Source: WHSP01 sp040905505
GTDB taxonomy: Bacteria; Gemmatimonadota; Gemmatimonadetes; Longimicrobiales; Longimicrobiaceae
DNA: 6,509 nt
Direction: 5' to 3'
NCBI GenBank assembly: GCA_040905505.1
Contig: JBBDRL010000060.1
Span: 1-6,509 of the forward strand
Within the stretch, counting starts at the first letter, position 1, and each line of letters begins with the position of its first letter. Positions 1 to 5,745 of the stretch are shown one piece after another. The position numbers and the translations under genes were made by a program. The notes under the pieces were generated by a model that was given only the letters and a program-made list of their open reading frames with translations, was not told the DNA's origin and searched no databases.

Positions 1-118
1 TTCTCACGTTTGTCCCTGCGCCGAACCCGGCCGGTCTACCGCAGGATTCCGGCGCGGCACCATGCCGTGCGACCGGCGATGCGCATCCCCGCAGTATGCA
101 GGTTTGTGCCGCGTGAAG

Positions 119-134
119 CCAGCGGGCCCGCTGG
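119..134. repeat. 16-bp perfect palindrome CCAGCGGGCCCGCTGG
   Basis: The sequence reads the same on both strands over all 16 bases. As RNA it gives a 6-bp stem with a GGCC tetraloop. It lies right behind the hairpin at 139-157, so the two could work together in ending GH13 transcription; a protein-binding site is the alternative. Confidence 0.4.
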
Positions 135-138
135 CGGC

Positions 139-157
139 GGCTGGCTCGGTGCCAGCC
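139..157 (-). terminator. Candidate hairpin terminator after the GH13 gene
   Basis: GGCTGGC (139-145) and GCCAGCC (151-157) form a perfect 7-bp stem with a 5-base loop, 11 bases beyond the GH13 stop codon. No U-tract follows on the minus strand, so it is either a U-less terminator or simply a 3' stabilising hairpin. Confidence 0.4.
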
Positions 158-167
158 CCTCTGCGAA

Positions 168-1802
168 TCAGTCCAGTCGGACGACGACTCCTTCGTCCGG
201 ACGCAGTCGCACCTCACCCGCCACGCGCTCCTGCGCCCGGTCGAGATAGGTCGACACGGCGATCGTGCCTTCGTACGCGCCGTCCTCCGGGCGCAGGATC
301 TCGTCGTTCTGTCCGAGGTTCAGTGCGACCAGGAAGGTCGACTCACCGGCCCGAGCGGTTCGAACGTACGCCAGCACGTTGCCGAACGCCGAAATCTCAT
401 GATAGCGCCCCACCTCGAGCGCCGCCTCACCCCGCCGCAGCTCGATCAGACGGCGGTAGAGGGTCAGCATCGACTGGGGGTCGTCACGCTGCACCTCGAC
501 GTTCACTTCGCGATAATCGTCAGGGAGCGGGAGCCACGGCGCGCCCGACGTGAAGCCGGCATTTTGCTCCGTGCTCCACTGCATGGGCGTTCTCTCGGGA
601 TCCCGCCCGAGTCCGCGTCCGGGGACGTTGGTCTCGAACGGGTCCTGTACCCGGTCCGGCGGGATCTCGACGTCGTGCATTCCGATCTCGTCGCCATAGT
701 ACAACGTGGGCGTGCCGCGCAACGTCAGCAGCATCATGGCCGCTACCCGCGCCTGCTCGGGGCCGACCCTCGAGGCGATCCGATGTTGATCGTGGTTCCC
801 CAGCACCCAGTTCGGCCAACCACCCTCCGGCAGCGAATCCTCGTATTCGTTGATCAGTCCCGCCAGGTGCTCGGCGTCCCAGTCGGCGAGGATGAGCTGG
901 AAGTTGAAGGGCAGGTGCACGCCCGACAGATCGGCCCCGTAGTAACTGACGAGGCGCTCCACGGGCAGGTAGATCTCGCCGATGAGCACTCTCTCGTCGT
1001 ACTCGTCGAAGAGGCCGCGCATGCGCTCGATGATGTCGTGCACCTCGGGGCGGTCGGTCGTGTACAGCGGGATCACCGCGTCGTATGGGTTGTCGTCCGG
1101 AGTCCAATCGGGGTTTCTCGGGTTGTCGCGGAACTGGTCGTCCTTGATGAGGTGCCAGATGACGTCCACGCGAAAACCGTCGACGCCACGATCCAGCCAG
1201 AAACGCAGCACGTCGAGCATCGCCTCGACCACCTCGGGATTTCGCCAGTTGAGGTCGGGCTGCTCGGGAAGGAACGCGTGATAGTAGTACTGGCCCGTGC
1301 GCTCGTCGAACGCCCAGGCCGAGCCGCCGAAATTCGCTCGCCAGTTCGTCGGGGGGCCGCCATCCTCGGCCGGGTCGTGCCAGATGTACCAGTCGCGTTT
1401 CGGATTATCCCGCGACGAGCGGGACTCCTCGAACCAGGGATGCAGCTCCGACGTGTGGTTCGGGACGAAGTCGAGGATGACTTTCAACCCCCTGCCGTGC
1501 GCCTCCCCGAGCATCCGGTCGAAGTCCGCGAGCGTGCCGAAGATCGGATGGACGTCGACATAGTTGGAAACGTCGTAACCGAAGTCCGCCATCGGCGATG
1601 GATAGATCGGCGATACCCAGACGGCGTCCACCCCGAGCCACCGCGCGTGATCCATCCGTGAGGAGATGCCCGCCAGGTCGCCGATGCCGTCACCATTCGA
1701 GTCCTGGAACGAGCGAGGGTAGATCTGATAGACGATCCCCCGCTGCCACCACAGGTACCGGCCGCTCCCCCGCTGCCCCGCTCCGCTCTCAATGGAACTC
1801 AC
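168..1802 (-). CDS. GH13 alpha-glucosidase (oligo-1,6-glucosidase / isomaltase-like)
   Basis: Glycoside hydrolase family 13 enzyme, predicted to release glucose from the non-reducing end of short alpha-glucans, probably in the cytoplasm because no signal peptide is visible. Numbering from the GTG at 1802 gives 544 residues, usual for the family. Visible motifs are a metal-binding loop DSNGDGIGD (about 34-42), region I DFVPNH (111-116), the QPDLN motif (181-185), region II GFRVDV with nucleophile Asp213, region III GEIYL with acid/base Glu276, and region IV GNHD with Asp338. PMQW and a C-terminal beta domain follow. The valine after Asp213 is the residue linked to alpha-1,6 activity in isomaltase-type enzymes. 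The open frame extends to an ATG at 1919, but those 39 extra residues look like Pro/Gly/Ala-rich filler over two hairpins. The GTG is preceded by AAAGGCGAG and lies just before the conserved YLWWQRGIVYQIYPRSF block. Function class is sure; exact substrate is not (trehalose, sucrose or maltose remain possible). Confidence 0.93.
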   Translation of the reverse strand: MSSIESGAGQRGSGRYLWWQRGIVYQIYPRSFQDSNGDGIGDLAGISSRMDHARWLGVDAVWVSPIYPSPMADFGYDVSNYVDVHPIFGTLADFDRMLGEAHGRGLKVILDFVPNHTSELHPWFEESRSSRDNPKRDWYIWHDPAEDGGPPTNWRANFGGSAWAFDERTGQYYYHAFLPEQPDLNWRNPEVVEAMLDVLRFWLDRGVDGFRVDVIWHLIKDDQFRDNPRNPDWTPDDNPYDAVIPLYTTDRPEVHDIIERMRGLFDEYDERVLIGEIYLPVERLVSYYGADLSGVHLPFNFQLILADWDAEHLAGLINEYEDSLPEGGWPNWVLGNHDQHRIASRVGPEQARVAAMMLLTLRGTPTLYYGDEIGMHDVEIPPDRVQDPFETNVPGRGLGRDPERTPMQWSTEQNAGFTSGAPWLPLPDDYREVNVEVQRDDPQSMLTLYRRLIELRRGEAALEVGRYHEISAFGNVLAYVRTARAGESTFLVALNLGQNDEILRPEDGAYEGTIAVSTYLDRAQERVAGEVRLRPDEGVVVRLD

Positions 1803-1841
1803 CGACTCGCCTTTCTTGGTGTCATGCCCTACCTTCCCGAT

Positions 1842-1873
1842 GCCCGGCGTCATGGTCGTCGCGGACGCCGGGC
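1842..1873. repeat. 10-bp perfect inverted repeat upstream of the GH13 gene
   Basis: GCCCGGCGTC (1842-1851) and GACGCCGGGC (1864-1873) are exact reverse complements with a 12-base loop. It lies between the YciI stop and the preferred GTG start of the GH13 gene, so in a shared transcript it would fold in the leader of the glucosidase message. No U-tract follows. Confidence 0.55.
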
Positions 1874-1875
1874 GG

Positions 1876-1893
1876 CCCGGCGAGTGCGCCGGG
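1876..1893. repeat. 7-bp perfect hairpin CCCGGCG-AGTG-CGCCGGG
   Basis: A second, compact hairpin two bases from the first, with a 4-base loop. Together they put about 50 bases of structured RNA between the YciI and GH13 genes, which may protect or separate the two messages or partly terminate transcription. Confidence 0.5.
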
Positions 1894-1931
1894 ACCGCGA
1901 AACCTCCCGGAAACGGCAAGGGGGATGCCGG

Positions 1932-2228
1932 TCAGACGATCGGATGTGCGGCATCGTCGCCCACAACGGTCGTCCACTCCCGCACGTACCACCGGGAGAC
2001 GAGGCCCTGACGAACGTACGGATCGGCTCTTGCAAAGTCTTCCGCCGCGGCGGGGGAATCACCGCGAAACAGAAGCACCGCACCGTCGGGTGGATCGGCC
2101 AGAGCACCGCCGAGGACGAGCTCGCCCCGAGCATGGGCGGCACGCGCCAGACCCAGGTGCTCTGTTCGGAACGGCTTCCGCCGCTTTACGTAGTCGGCGG
2201 TGACTTCGTAGAATAGTAGGTAGTGCAT
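1932..2228 (-). CDS. YciI-family (YCII domain) small protein
   Basis: A 98-residue ferredoxin-like-fold protein of the YciI family. These are small, often dimeric proteins with a conserved His and Asp pocket; no general biochemical role is established for them. It begins MHYLLFYEV, has the conserved histidine in RTEHL (His24), the central strand GELVLGGAL, a GAVLLFRG strand, and the family signature ADPYV followed by GLVSRWYVREW. Length matches single-domain members. The frame stays open upstream to 2363, but that would overlap the divergent cold-shock gene start, and the 45 extra residues show no family similarity, so the ATG at 2228 is chosen. No clear Shine-Dalgarno precedes this ATG (the mRNA reads TTTTCTCCAGCGTGAA before it). 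The GH13 gene lies downstream on the same strand after about 129 bp, so co-transcription is possible but uncertain. An alternative description is a DGPF/YCII-related domain protein. Confidence 0.88.
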   Translation of the reverse strand: MHYLLFYEVTADYVKRRKPFRTEHLGLARAAHARGELVLGGALADPPDGAVLLFRGDSPAAAEDFARADPYVRQGLVSRWYVREWTTVVGDDAAHPIV

Positions 2229-2255
2229 TTCACGCTGGAGAAAAGGGATAGGATC

Positions 2256-2268
2256 CCAACGGGGTTGG
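2256..2268. promoter_or_regulatory. Inverted repeat CCAAC-GGG-GTTGG upstream of the YciI gene
   Basis: A 5-bp inverted repeat 28-40 bases upstream of the YciI start, in the spacer shared with the divergent cold-shock gene. Its position suits an operator or leader hairpin. It is short and could be chance. No convincing -35/-10 pair was seen in the 128-bp spacer. Confidence 0.25.
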
Positions 2269-2356
2269 CTTCCGACCACGGCAGCACGATCCTTGCGGCC
2301 TTTTCCCGGCGGGTAATGAGGGACCCAATCGATCACGCCAACCAACGAGGCGGAGA

Positions 2357-2572
2357 ATGGCACGCGAGCAAGGTACCGTGGAACGGTTCATGGACGAGAA
2401 GGGCTTCGGATTCATCAAGCCCGACAGCGGAGGTAAGGACGTATTTGTTCACCACTCCGCAATTGGAGGATCAGGCTTCAAGTCGCTGGCTCAGGGCCAG
2501 CGCGTAGAATTCGACCTGGTCCAGGACCCTAAGGGCCCCCGGGCAGAGAACGTCGCGCCTCTCGAAGAGTGA
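2357..2572 (+). CDS. Cold-shock domain protein (CspA family)
   Basis: A 71-residue single cold-shock domain, a five-stranded OB-fold that binds single-stranded RNA and DNA and acts as an RNA chaperone in the cytoplasm. RNP1 is KGFGFIKP (15-22) and RNP2 is DVFVHHSAI (28-36), both with their aromatic and histidine contacts. The usual GQRVEFDLVQDPKGPRAENV second half follows (47-66). The start has a GAGG ribosome site (2347-2350) six bases upstream. One oddity is in the first strand: the family consensus GTVKWF reads GTVERF here, so the surface tryptophan that normally stacks on nucleic acid is Arg10 and the preceding lysine is Glu9. The gene is monocistronic, divergent from the YciI gene and followed by two strong hairpins. 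Its upstream spacer of 128 bp is too short to include the long leader seen before the cold-induced E. coli cspA. Confidence 0.96.
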   Translation: MAREQGTVERFMDEKGFGFIKPDSGGKDVFVHHSAIGGSGFKSLAQGQRVEFDLVQDPKGPRAENVAPLEE

Positions 2573-2578
2573 GCCGCA

Positions 2579-2610
2579 GCGACGGGCGGGCAGGACCTGC
2601 CGCCCGTCGC
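2579..2610 (+). terminator. Candidate terminator hairpin after the cold-shock gene
   Basis: GCGACGGGCGG (2579-2589) pairs perfectly with CCGCCCGTCGC (2600-2610), an 11-bp GC-rich stem with a 10-base loop, beginning six bases after the stop codon. The following bases (GATCCACTGG) hold no U-tract. It is probably a terminator or 3' cap of the csp message. Confidence 0.6.
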
Positions 2611-2627
2611 GATCCACTGGACCCGGA

Positions 2628-2670
2628 CGAATACGCCCCGACGATGGTCGCACCGTCGTCGGGGCATTCG
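2628..2670. terminator. Long hairpin between the convergent csp and M1 genes, probably bidirectional
   Basis: GCCCCGACGA (2635-2644) pairs with TCGTCGGGGC (2656-2665). The pairing extends inwards through a T-G wobble and two G-C pairs to a TCGCA loop. It extends outwards, past a two-base AC bulge, through CGAAT (2628-2632) with ATTCG (2666-2670). About 18 pairs in all make it the longest stem in the window. Its place between two converging genes argues for stopping transcription from both sides, although neither flank has a T-run. Confidence 0.65.
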
Positions 2671-2707
2671 TCATGCCGGGCAAGCACGGCCTAGCTACGG
2701 TAAACCA

Positions 2708-4390
2708 TCAGGGCGCGTGCAGGACCGGGGTCGACTGGTTCTCGCGCAGCACCCGACCGTCGGGGTCGATGACGACCGTGGCACTCGGCGGCACGCTCAG
2801 GTTCAGGCCATCCGGAGGAATGGGGACCCGGCGGCGTTCGCCATCGATCTCCAAGTCGAGCGGCATGGGGAAAGGCTGCGCGCTGGGTGACTGCCAACGG
2901 AGAGCCAGCGTACCTCCCGACCGATCGAGCACGAGGCGGGGTAGCTCCGCAGTCCGGAGGTAGGCTTCGAAGAACCAGTCGAGTTCCTGACCTGAAGCCG
3001 CCTCCGCCGTCAGGAGAAAGTCGTCGGTGGTGGCGAATCGCGTATGTGAGCCGTCGGTGACCCGCTCGTCGGAGGGATCCGGGTAGGTCATCCTCCGGAG
3101 CGCCTCGAAGAATGCGTCGTCGCCGATCACCCAGCGAAGGGTGTGCAGAACCCACGCACCCTTGCTGTAGATGTCACTCCCGGAATCGAAGTAGATCTGT
3201 CCCGATGTGCGGGATTCCCGGGGCGCTACCGGTGCCCGGTTGGCGATGCCGCGCCTCTGTGTGGCGAGGTAGGCACGGTACAGCTCGGGCCCGCCGAGGT
3301 GTTCAGCGTATAGCGCCTGCATGTAGGTGCCGAACCCCTCGTGGAGCCACATGTCCTTCCAATCGGCGTTCGTCACCAGATTGCCCCACCATTCGTGGGC
3401 CAGCTCGTGGTGATGCAGCGCATCGAAACCCCAGTCCCTGCCGCCCGTCATCGCGCCGGGATCGAAGTTGGCGCCGTAGGCGATGACGGTCTGATGCTCC
3501 ATCCCGAGGTGGGGCGTCTGTGCGACGGAGTACCCGTCGGCGCGGAACGGATAGGGGCCGAGCAAGCGCTCGAAGAACCGAAGCTGCTCGAGGATCTCCG
3601 GGAGGAGCGCTCTGGCCTTCGCCTCGTCGCGCGGCAACGCATAGAAGACCACCGGAAAGGCATCGCCGGCGACGCTCTGTAGCTCCGACTCGACCCGGCG
3701 ATACGGGGCGATGTTCAGCGCGACGTTGTACGCCGAGATGGGCGTCGAGACGAGCGTGTGGAAAGTGCGGGTCCCGTCGGTGTGCGTCTCGACCCGCTGT
3801 AGCCGGCCGTTCGTCGCGACGACGAGGGGCTCGGGCACCCGGATGTGGAGGGCGACCGAGTCGGGCTTGTCGGACACGTGGTCCTTCGCCGGCCACCACA
3901 CGTCCGGCCCTTCACCCTGGACGGCCGTGGCGATCCATGGCTGGCCGCCGGGGGTTTCGGCCCAGACGAAGCCGCCGTCCCAGGGCGCCTGAGGCGCGAC
4001 ACGGGGCATGCCGCCATACGACACCCGCACCGCGATCTCCTCACCCGGATCCCGCGTTCCCCCGAGATCGATGAAGAGCCGGCCCGCCCGCCGCTCCCAT
4101 TCCAGAGCGAGAGCCGCGTCGCGTTCGATCTCGCTGATTCCGGTGACGGTCAGCAGCGTGTCGAGATCGATCACCAGCCGCTCGATGGGCTCGACAATTC
4201 TCACGACCGTGGTCACGTTCCCGCCGATCCGCCGCGACTCCGGTTCGATCCGGAGATCGATGTCGTAGAAGGTGACGTCGATGGCGGTCTGCTCGGGGCG
4301 GAGGGGTCCGCCCGAATCGTAGATCTCCACCTGCGCCTGGACGGCGCCGGCAGTGCAGACCAGGAGAGTCGCGAGGAGTAGGACGCGCAC
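2708..4390 (-). CDS. Exported M1-family zinc metallopeptidase
   Basis: M1 (gluzincin) peptidase of 560 residues, predicted to hydrolyse peptides outside the cytoplasm. A signal peptide is visible: MRV, a hydrophobic core LLLATLLVCTAGA, and a signal peptidase I type site after VQA (cleavage near 19/20). The N-terminal beta domain (about 35-240) precedes the catalytic domain. The zinc site is HELAH (328-332), followed after exactly 18 residues by Glu351 in LHEGF, which is the HExxH-x18-E arrangement of M1. Glu329 is the general base and Tyr408 in DIYSKGAW is the likely transition-state tyrosine. The exopeptidase motif GxMEN appears as LGMEHQT (His299). The C-terminal part (about 490-560) is a short beta region; the long helical domain of PepN is missing. 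The start codon is GTG at 4388-4390 with no obvious Shine-Dalgarno, chosen because it opens a perfect signal peptide. Aminopeptidase activity is likely but unproven. Confidence 0.95.
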   Translation of the reverse strand: MRVLLLATLLVCTAGAVQAQVEIYDSGGPLRPEQTAIDVTFYDIDLRIEPESRRIGGNVTTVVRIVEPIERLVIDLDTLLTVTGISEIERDAALALEWERRAGRLFIDLGGTRDPGEEIAVRVSYGGMPRVAPQAPWDGGFVWAETPGGQPWIATAVQGEGPDVWWPAKDHVSDKPDSVALHIRVPEPLVVATNGRLQRVETHTDGTRTFHTLVSTPISAYNVALNIAPYRRVESELQSVAGDAFPVVFYALPRDEAKARALLPEILEQLRFFERLLGPYPFRADGYSVAQTPHLGMEHQTVIAYGANFDPGAMTGGRDWGFDALHHHELAHEWWGNLVTNADWKDMWLHEGFGTYMQALYAEHLGGPELYRAYLATQRRGIANRAPVAPRESRTSGQIYFDSGSDIYSKGAWVLHTLRWVIGDDAFFEALRRMTYPDPSDERVTDGSHTRFATTDDFLLTAEAASGQELDWFFEAYLRTAELPRLVLDRSGGTLALRWQSPSAQPFPMPLDLEIDGERRRVPIPPDGLNLSVPPSATVVIDPDGRVLRENQSTPVLHAP

Positions 4391-4617
4391 GATAAATCGA
4401 TCGAGGGTGCCGCGGTGGTCGTTCTTCGCTGCTGTTCTCGTGGAGGACCCGCGGATCAGCAGCCCGTGCGGATCTCTTACCCGACGCCTGCGACCGGGGT
4501 GCCGATCCGGAACCCGGCCGTCACCGGCTGGAGCCAGCAGCGCGACCGCAGGAGTCCGCCGTGCCCGACCCGGCGGTCGGACACGAGCGGCGATCTCCTG
4601 AGGCCGTCGCGCAGGCC
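4391..4617. other. Intergenic gap between the FKBP and M1 peptidase genes
   Basis: Both flanking genes run on the minus strand, so this region holds the end of the FKBP message and the promoter or leader of the M1 gene. I see no supported gene. A weak hairpin, CCGAC-6 bases-GTCGG (4565-4580), lies near the FKBP end. No clear promoter consensus was recognised. Confidence 0.5.
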
Positions 4618-4620
4618 TCA
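4599..4620 (-). terminator. Hairpin overlapping the FKBP stop codon
   Basis: TGAGGCC (4599-4605) and GGCCTCA (4614-4620) form a perfect 7-bp stem with an 8-base loop. On the mRNA the TGA stop codon is the first base triplet of the stem. No U-tract follows, so termination is only a possibility. Confidence 0.35.
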
Positions 4621-5046
4621 GCCCACGACGTCGACGAGCTGCACTTCGAAGGTGAGATCTTCGCCCGCAAGCGGGTGATTCGCATCCAGCGTCACCTCGG
4701 CGTCGGCCACCTCCTGGACGACCACGACCGCCACCTGCTCGCCCTGCTGCATCTGGAGGCGCTGACCGACTTCCGGGCTGATGTCCGGCGGAAACTGTTC
4801 GCGGGGGACCGAGAAGACCAGGTCCTTCCTGCGCTCACCGTACGCCTGCTCGGACGGAATCGTGACGGTCTGTTCCTGGCCCGGCTCCATGCCGGTGACG
4901 GCGCTGTCGAAACCGGGAATGACCTGGCCCTCACCAAGCGTGAACTCCAGGGGTTCGCGCCCCTCGGAGGAATCGAACACGGTTCCGTCGGCGAGTCTCC
5001 CCGTGTAGTGAATCTGTACCTTTTTTCCTTCCTGTGCCTGTGGCAT
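4618..5046 (-). CDS. FKBP-type peptidyl-prolyl isomerase, SlyD-like
   Basis: Peptidyl-prolyl cis-trans isomerase and chaperone of the SlyD branch of FKBPs, cytoplasmic because no signal peptide is present. The 142-residue protein has the split FKBP fold: an N-terminal half (about 7-70) with pocket residues Tyr14, Phe24, Asp25, Ile43 in VIPGF and Tyr69 in AYGER. An inserted insert-in-flap chaperone domain follows (about 71-117), containing VPREQFPPDI. The fold is completed by NHPLAGEDLTFEV (123-135) with Phe133. Phe46 replaces the tryptophan found at the pocket floor of FKBP12, as is usual in SlyD proteins. The metal-binding histidine/cysteine-rich tail of E. coli SlyD is absent; the protein stops right after VDVVG. 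ATGs occur at 5058, 5052 and 5046. The last is preferred because GGAG lies six bases upstream of it. It is divergent from rpsU, and its stop codon lies in a 7-bp hairpin. Confidence 0.95.
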   Translation of the reverse strand: MPQAQEGKKVQIHYTGRLADGTVFDSSEGREPLEFTLGEGQVIPGFDSAVTGMEPGQEQTVTIPSEQAYGERRKDLVFSVPREQFPPDISPEVGQRLQMQQGEQVAVVVVQEVADAEVTLDANHPLAGEDLTFEVQLVDVVG

Positions 5047-5155
5047 CGTCATCTCCATCTGTGTGTTTCGCCGTCAGGACTCGCGCGGTCGTCCCACCAT
5101 CCCGCAGGTGCGGGAAGATTCGGGTGGCGCGATGCAAGATGCTCTCCGACGCGGC

Positions 5156-5167
5156 CCTGCCGGCAGG
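5156..5167. repeat. 12-bp perfect palindrome CCTGCCGGCAGG
   Basis: A perfect palindrome in the FKBP-rpsU spacer, about 110 bp from the FKBP start and 180 bp from rpsU. It could be an operator, but a GC-rich palindrome of this length is not rare by chance. Confidence 0.25.
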
Positions 5168-5249
5168 CTTCGATCCCTTTAACGTAGCCTCCGGAGCCGG
5201 GGAGCGCAGGCCCCTTCCGGGCGTTCCTGCGTCGTATTGCCCTCCCGGG

Positions 5250-5283
5250 TTGGTCTCCCGGTGGCTTTTTCGTTAGATTATAG
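5250..5283 (+). promoter_or_regulatory. Possible rpsU promoter
   Basis: TTGGTC (5250-5255) and TAGATT (5274-5279) are 18 bases apart, partial matches to -35 and -10 boxes, in the only AT-rich patch of the spacer (CTTTTTCGTTAGATTATAG). Initiation a few bases downstream would give a leader of roughly 60 bases. The match is weak and rests mainly on local composition and position. Confidence 0.3.
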
Positions 5284-5331
5284 GCAGCGTCCGTCCATCC
5301 CCCTCCGGGTTGGGCGGATCTCTGTCACCTA

Positions 5332-5339
5332 AAGGAAGG
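5332..5339 (+). promoter_or_regulatory. rpsU ribosome binding site AAGGAAGG
   Basis: Strong purine-rich site six bases before the GTG start of rpsU. It decides the start, since the upstream in-frame ATG (5310) lacks such a site and the ATG at 5341 is too close and out of frame. Confidence 0.75.
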
Positions 5340-5345
5340 AATGTC

Positions 5346-5561
5346 GTGGTCGAGATTGAGCTGGCAGAAACGGACCGCCTGGACTGGGCGCTGAAGCAAT
5401 TCCGGCGGCGGATGATCCGCTCGGGCATGTTCAAGGACATGCGGCGTAAGCGCTTCTATGAAAAGCCGAGCGAAGCGCGTAAGGCGAAGGCGAAGGCCGC
5501 CGAGCGACGCAGACACAAGGACCGCAAGCGCGCACGCGCCGCCAACCGACTCGACTTCTAG
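5346..5561 (+). CDS. rpsU: Small ribosomal subunit protein bS21
   Basis: Ribosomal protein bS21, which binds the 30S platform near the anti-Shine-Dalgarno end of 16S rRNA and assists initiation. The 71-residue protein starts (M/V)VEIELAETDRLDWALKQF, then RRRMIRSGMFKDMRRKRFYEKPSEARKA (split here by its natural halves), and ends in a Lys/Arg-rich helix KAAERRRHKDRKRAR followed by AANRLDF. The DRLDWALKQFRRR opening and the KRFYEKPSE middle are family hallmarks. The start is set at GTG 5346 because AAGGAAGG (5332-5339) is six bases upstream and the known N-terminus aligns there. An in-frame ATG at 5310 would add 12 unrelated residues. An out-of-frame ATG at 5341 sits only one base from the ribosome site. 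The gene stands alone, without the dnaG and rpoD partners seen in enterobacteria, and is closed by a strong intrinsic terminator. Confidence 0.96.
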   Translation: MVEIELAETDRLDWALKQFRRRMIRSGMFKDMRRKRFYEKPSEARKAKAKAAERRRHKDRKRARAANRLDF

Positions 5562-5583
5562 CATCCAGCCGAGGCGGAGATGT

Positions 5584-5617
5584 AAAGGGCCCGGGCATCT
5601 GCCCAGGGCCCTTTTCT
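5584..5617 (+). terminator. Intrinsic terminator of rpsU, bidirectional in form
   Basis: AAAGGGCCC (5584-5592) pairs with GGGCCCTTT (5606-5614). After a single bulged A, the inner GGGC/GCCC pairs close an ATCT loop, and TTTTCT follows. It begins 22 bases after the rpsU stop. In the reverse direction the stem is followed by TTTACAT, so it could also end the convergent methyltransferase transcript. Confidence 0.9.
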
Positions 5618-5745
5618 CATGGTACCCCTCCCTACGTTCTGAAGCTCAGGGAGCAGCGCGATCGCTTCCCGTGCGGGCGGGGATCCAGTCCGATCTCGAC
5701 CATCGCTCGTGGACGCCATGCGCTTGGATTCCCATGGCTGGGAAA

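Larger units (their letters stand above)
1..167. other. Non-coding tail downstream of the GH13 gene
   Basis: I see no supported gene here. The open frames on the plus strand are Arg/Pro/Ala-rich in the manner of GC-rich shadow frames. The segment nearest the GH13 stop codon contains two GC-rich inverted repeats, listed separately; the first 118 bases show nothing I recognise. Confidence 0.6.
5047..5345. other. Divergent spacer between the FKBP and rpsU genes
   Basis: About 300 bp without a supported gene. It must contain both promoters. Visible items are a small hairpin CCCGCA-GG-TGCGGG (5101-5114), a 12-bp palindrome CCTGCCGGCAGG (5156-5167), an AT-rich patch at 5266-5283, and two near-identical CCCTCC(C)GGGTTGG motifs upstream of rpsU. 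Confidence 0.6.

Noticed and set aside
62..553. Long plus-strand open frame over the end of the GH13 gene
   Set aside because: Arg/Pro/Ala-rich translation with no motif, antisense to the clearly coding GH13 frame; a GC-rich shadow.
399..1661. 420-codon plus-strand open frame antisense to the GH13 gene
   Set aside because: Long only because stop codons are rare in the frame opposite a GC-rich gene; no domain is recognisable, and the minus strand encodes all GH13 motifs.
3845..4381. Plus-strand open frame antisense to the M1 peptidase N-terminus
   Set aside because: Lies opposite the signal peptide and N-terminal domain, which are plainly coding on the minus strand.
4415..4678. Plus-strand open frame in the M1-FKBP gap
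   Set aside because: Composition is arginine, proline and serine-rich, no ribosome site is seen, and the end overlaps FKBP antisense.
5245..5270. Hairpin CCGGG-7 bases-CCCGG followed by CTTTTT, as a terminator upstream of rpsU
   Set aside because: The stem is only 5 bp, three bases separate it from the T-run, and no plus-strand gene lies upstream that would need terminating; the T-run fits better as part of the promoter patch.
5628..5653. Inverted repeat CTCCCT / AGGGAG as a methyltransferase terminator
   Set aside because: Six pairs around a 14-base loop with no T-run; the rpsU terminator next to it is much stronger in both directions.
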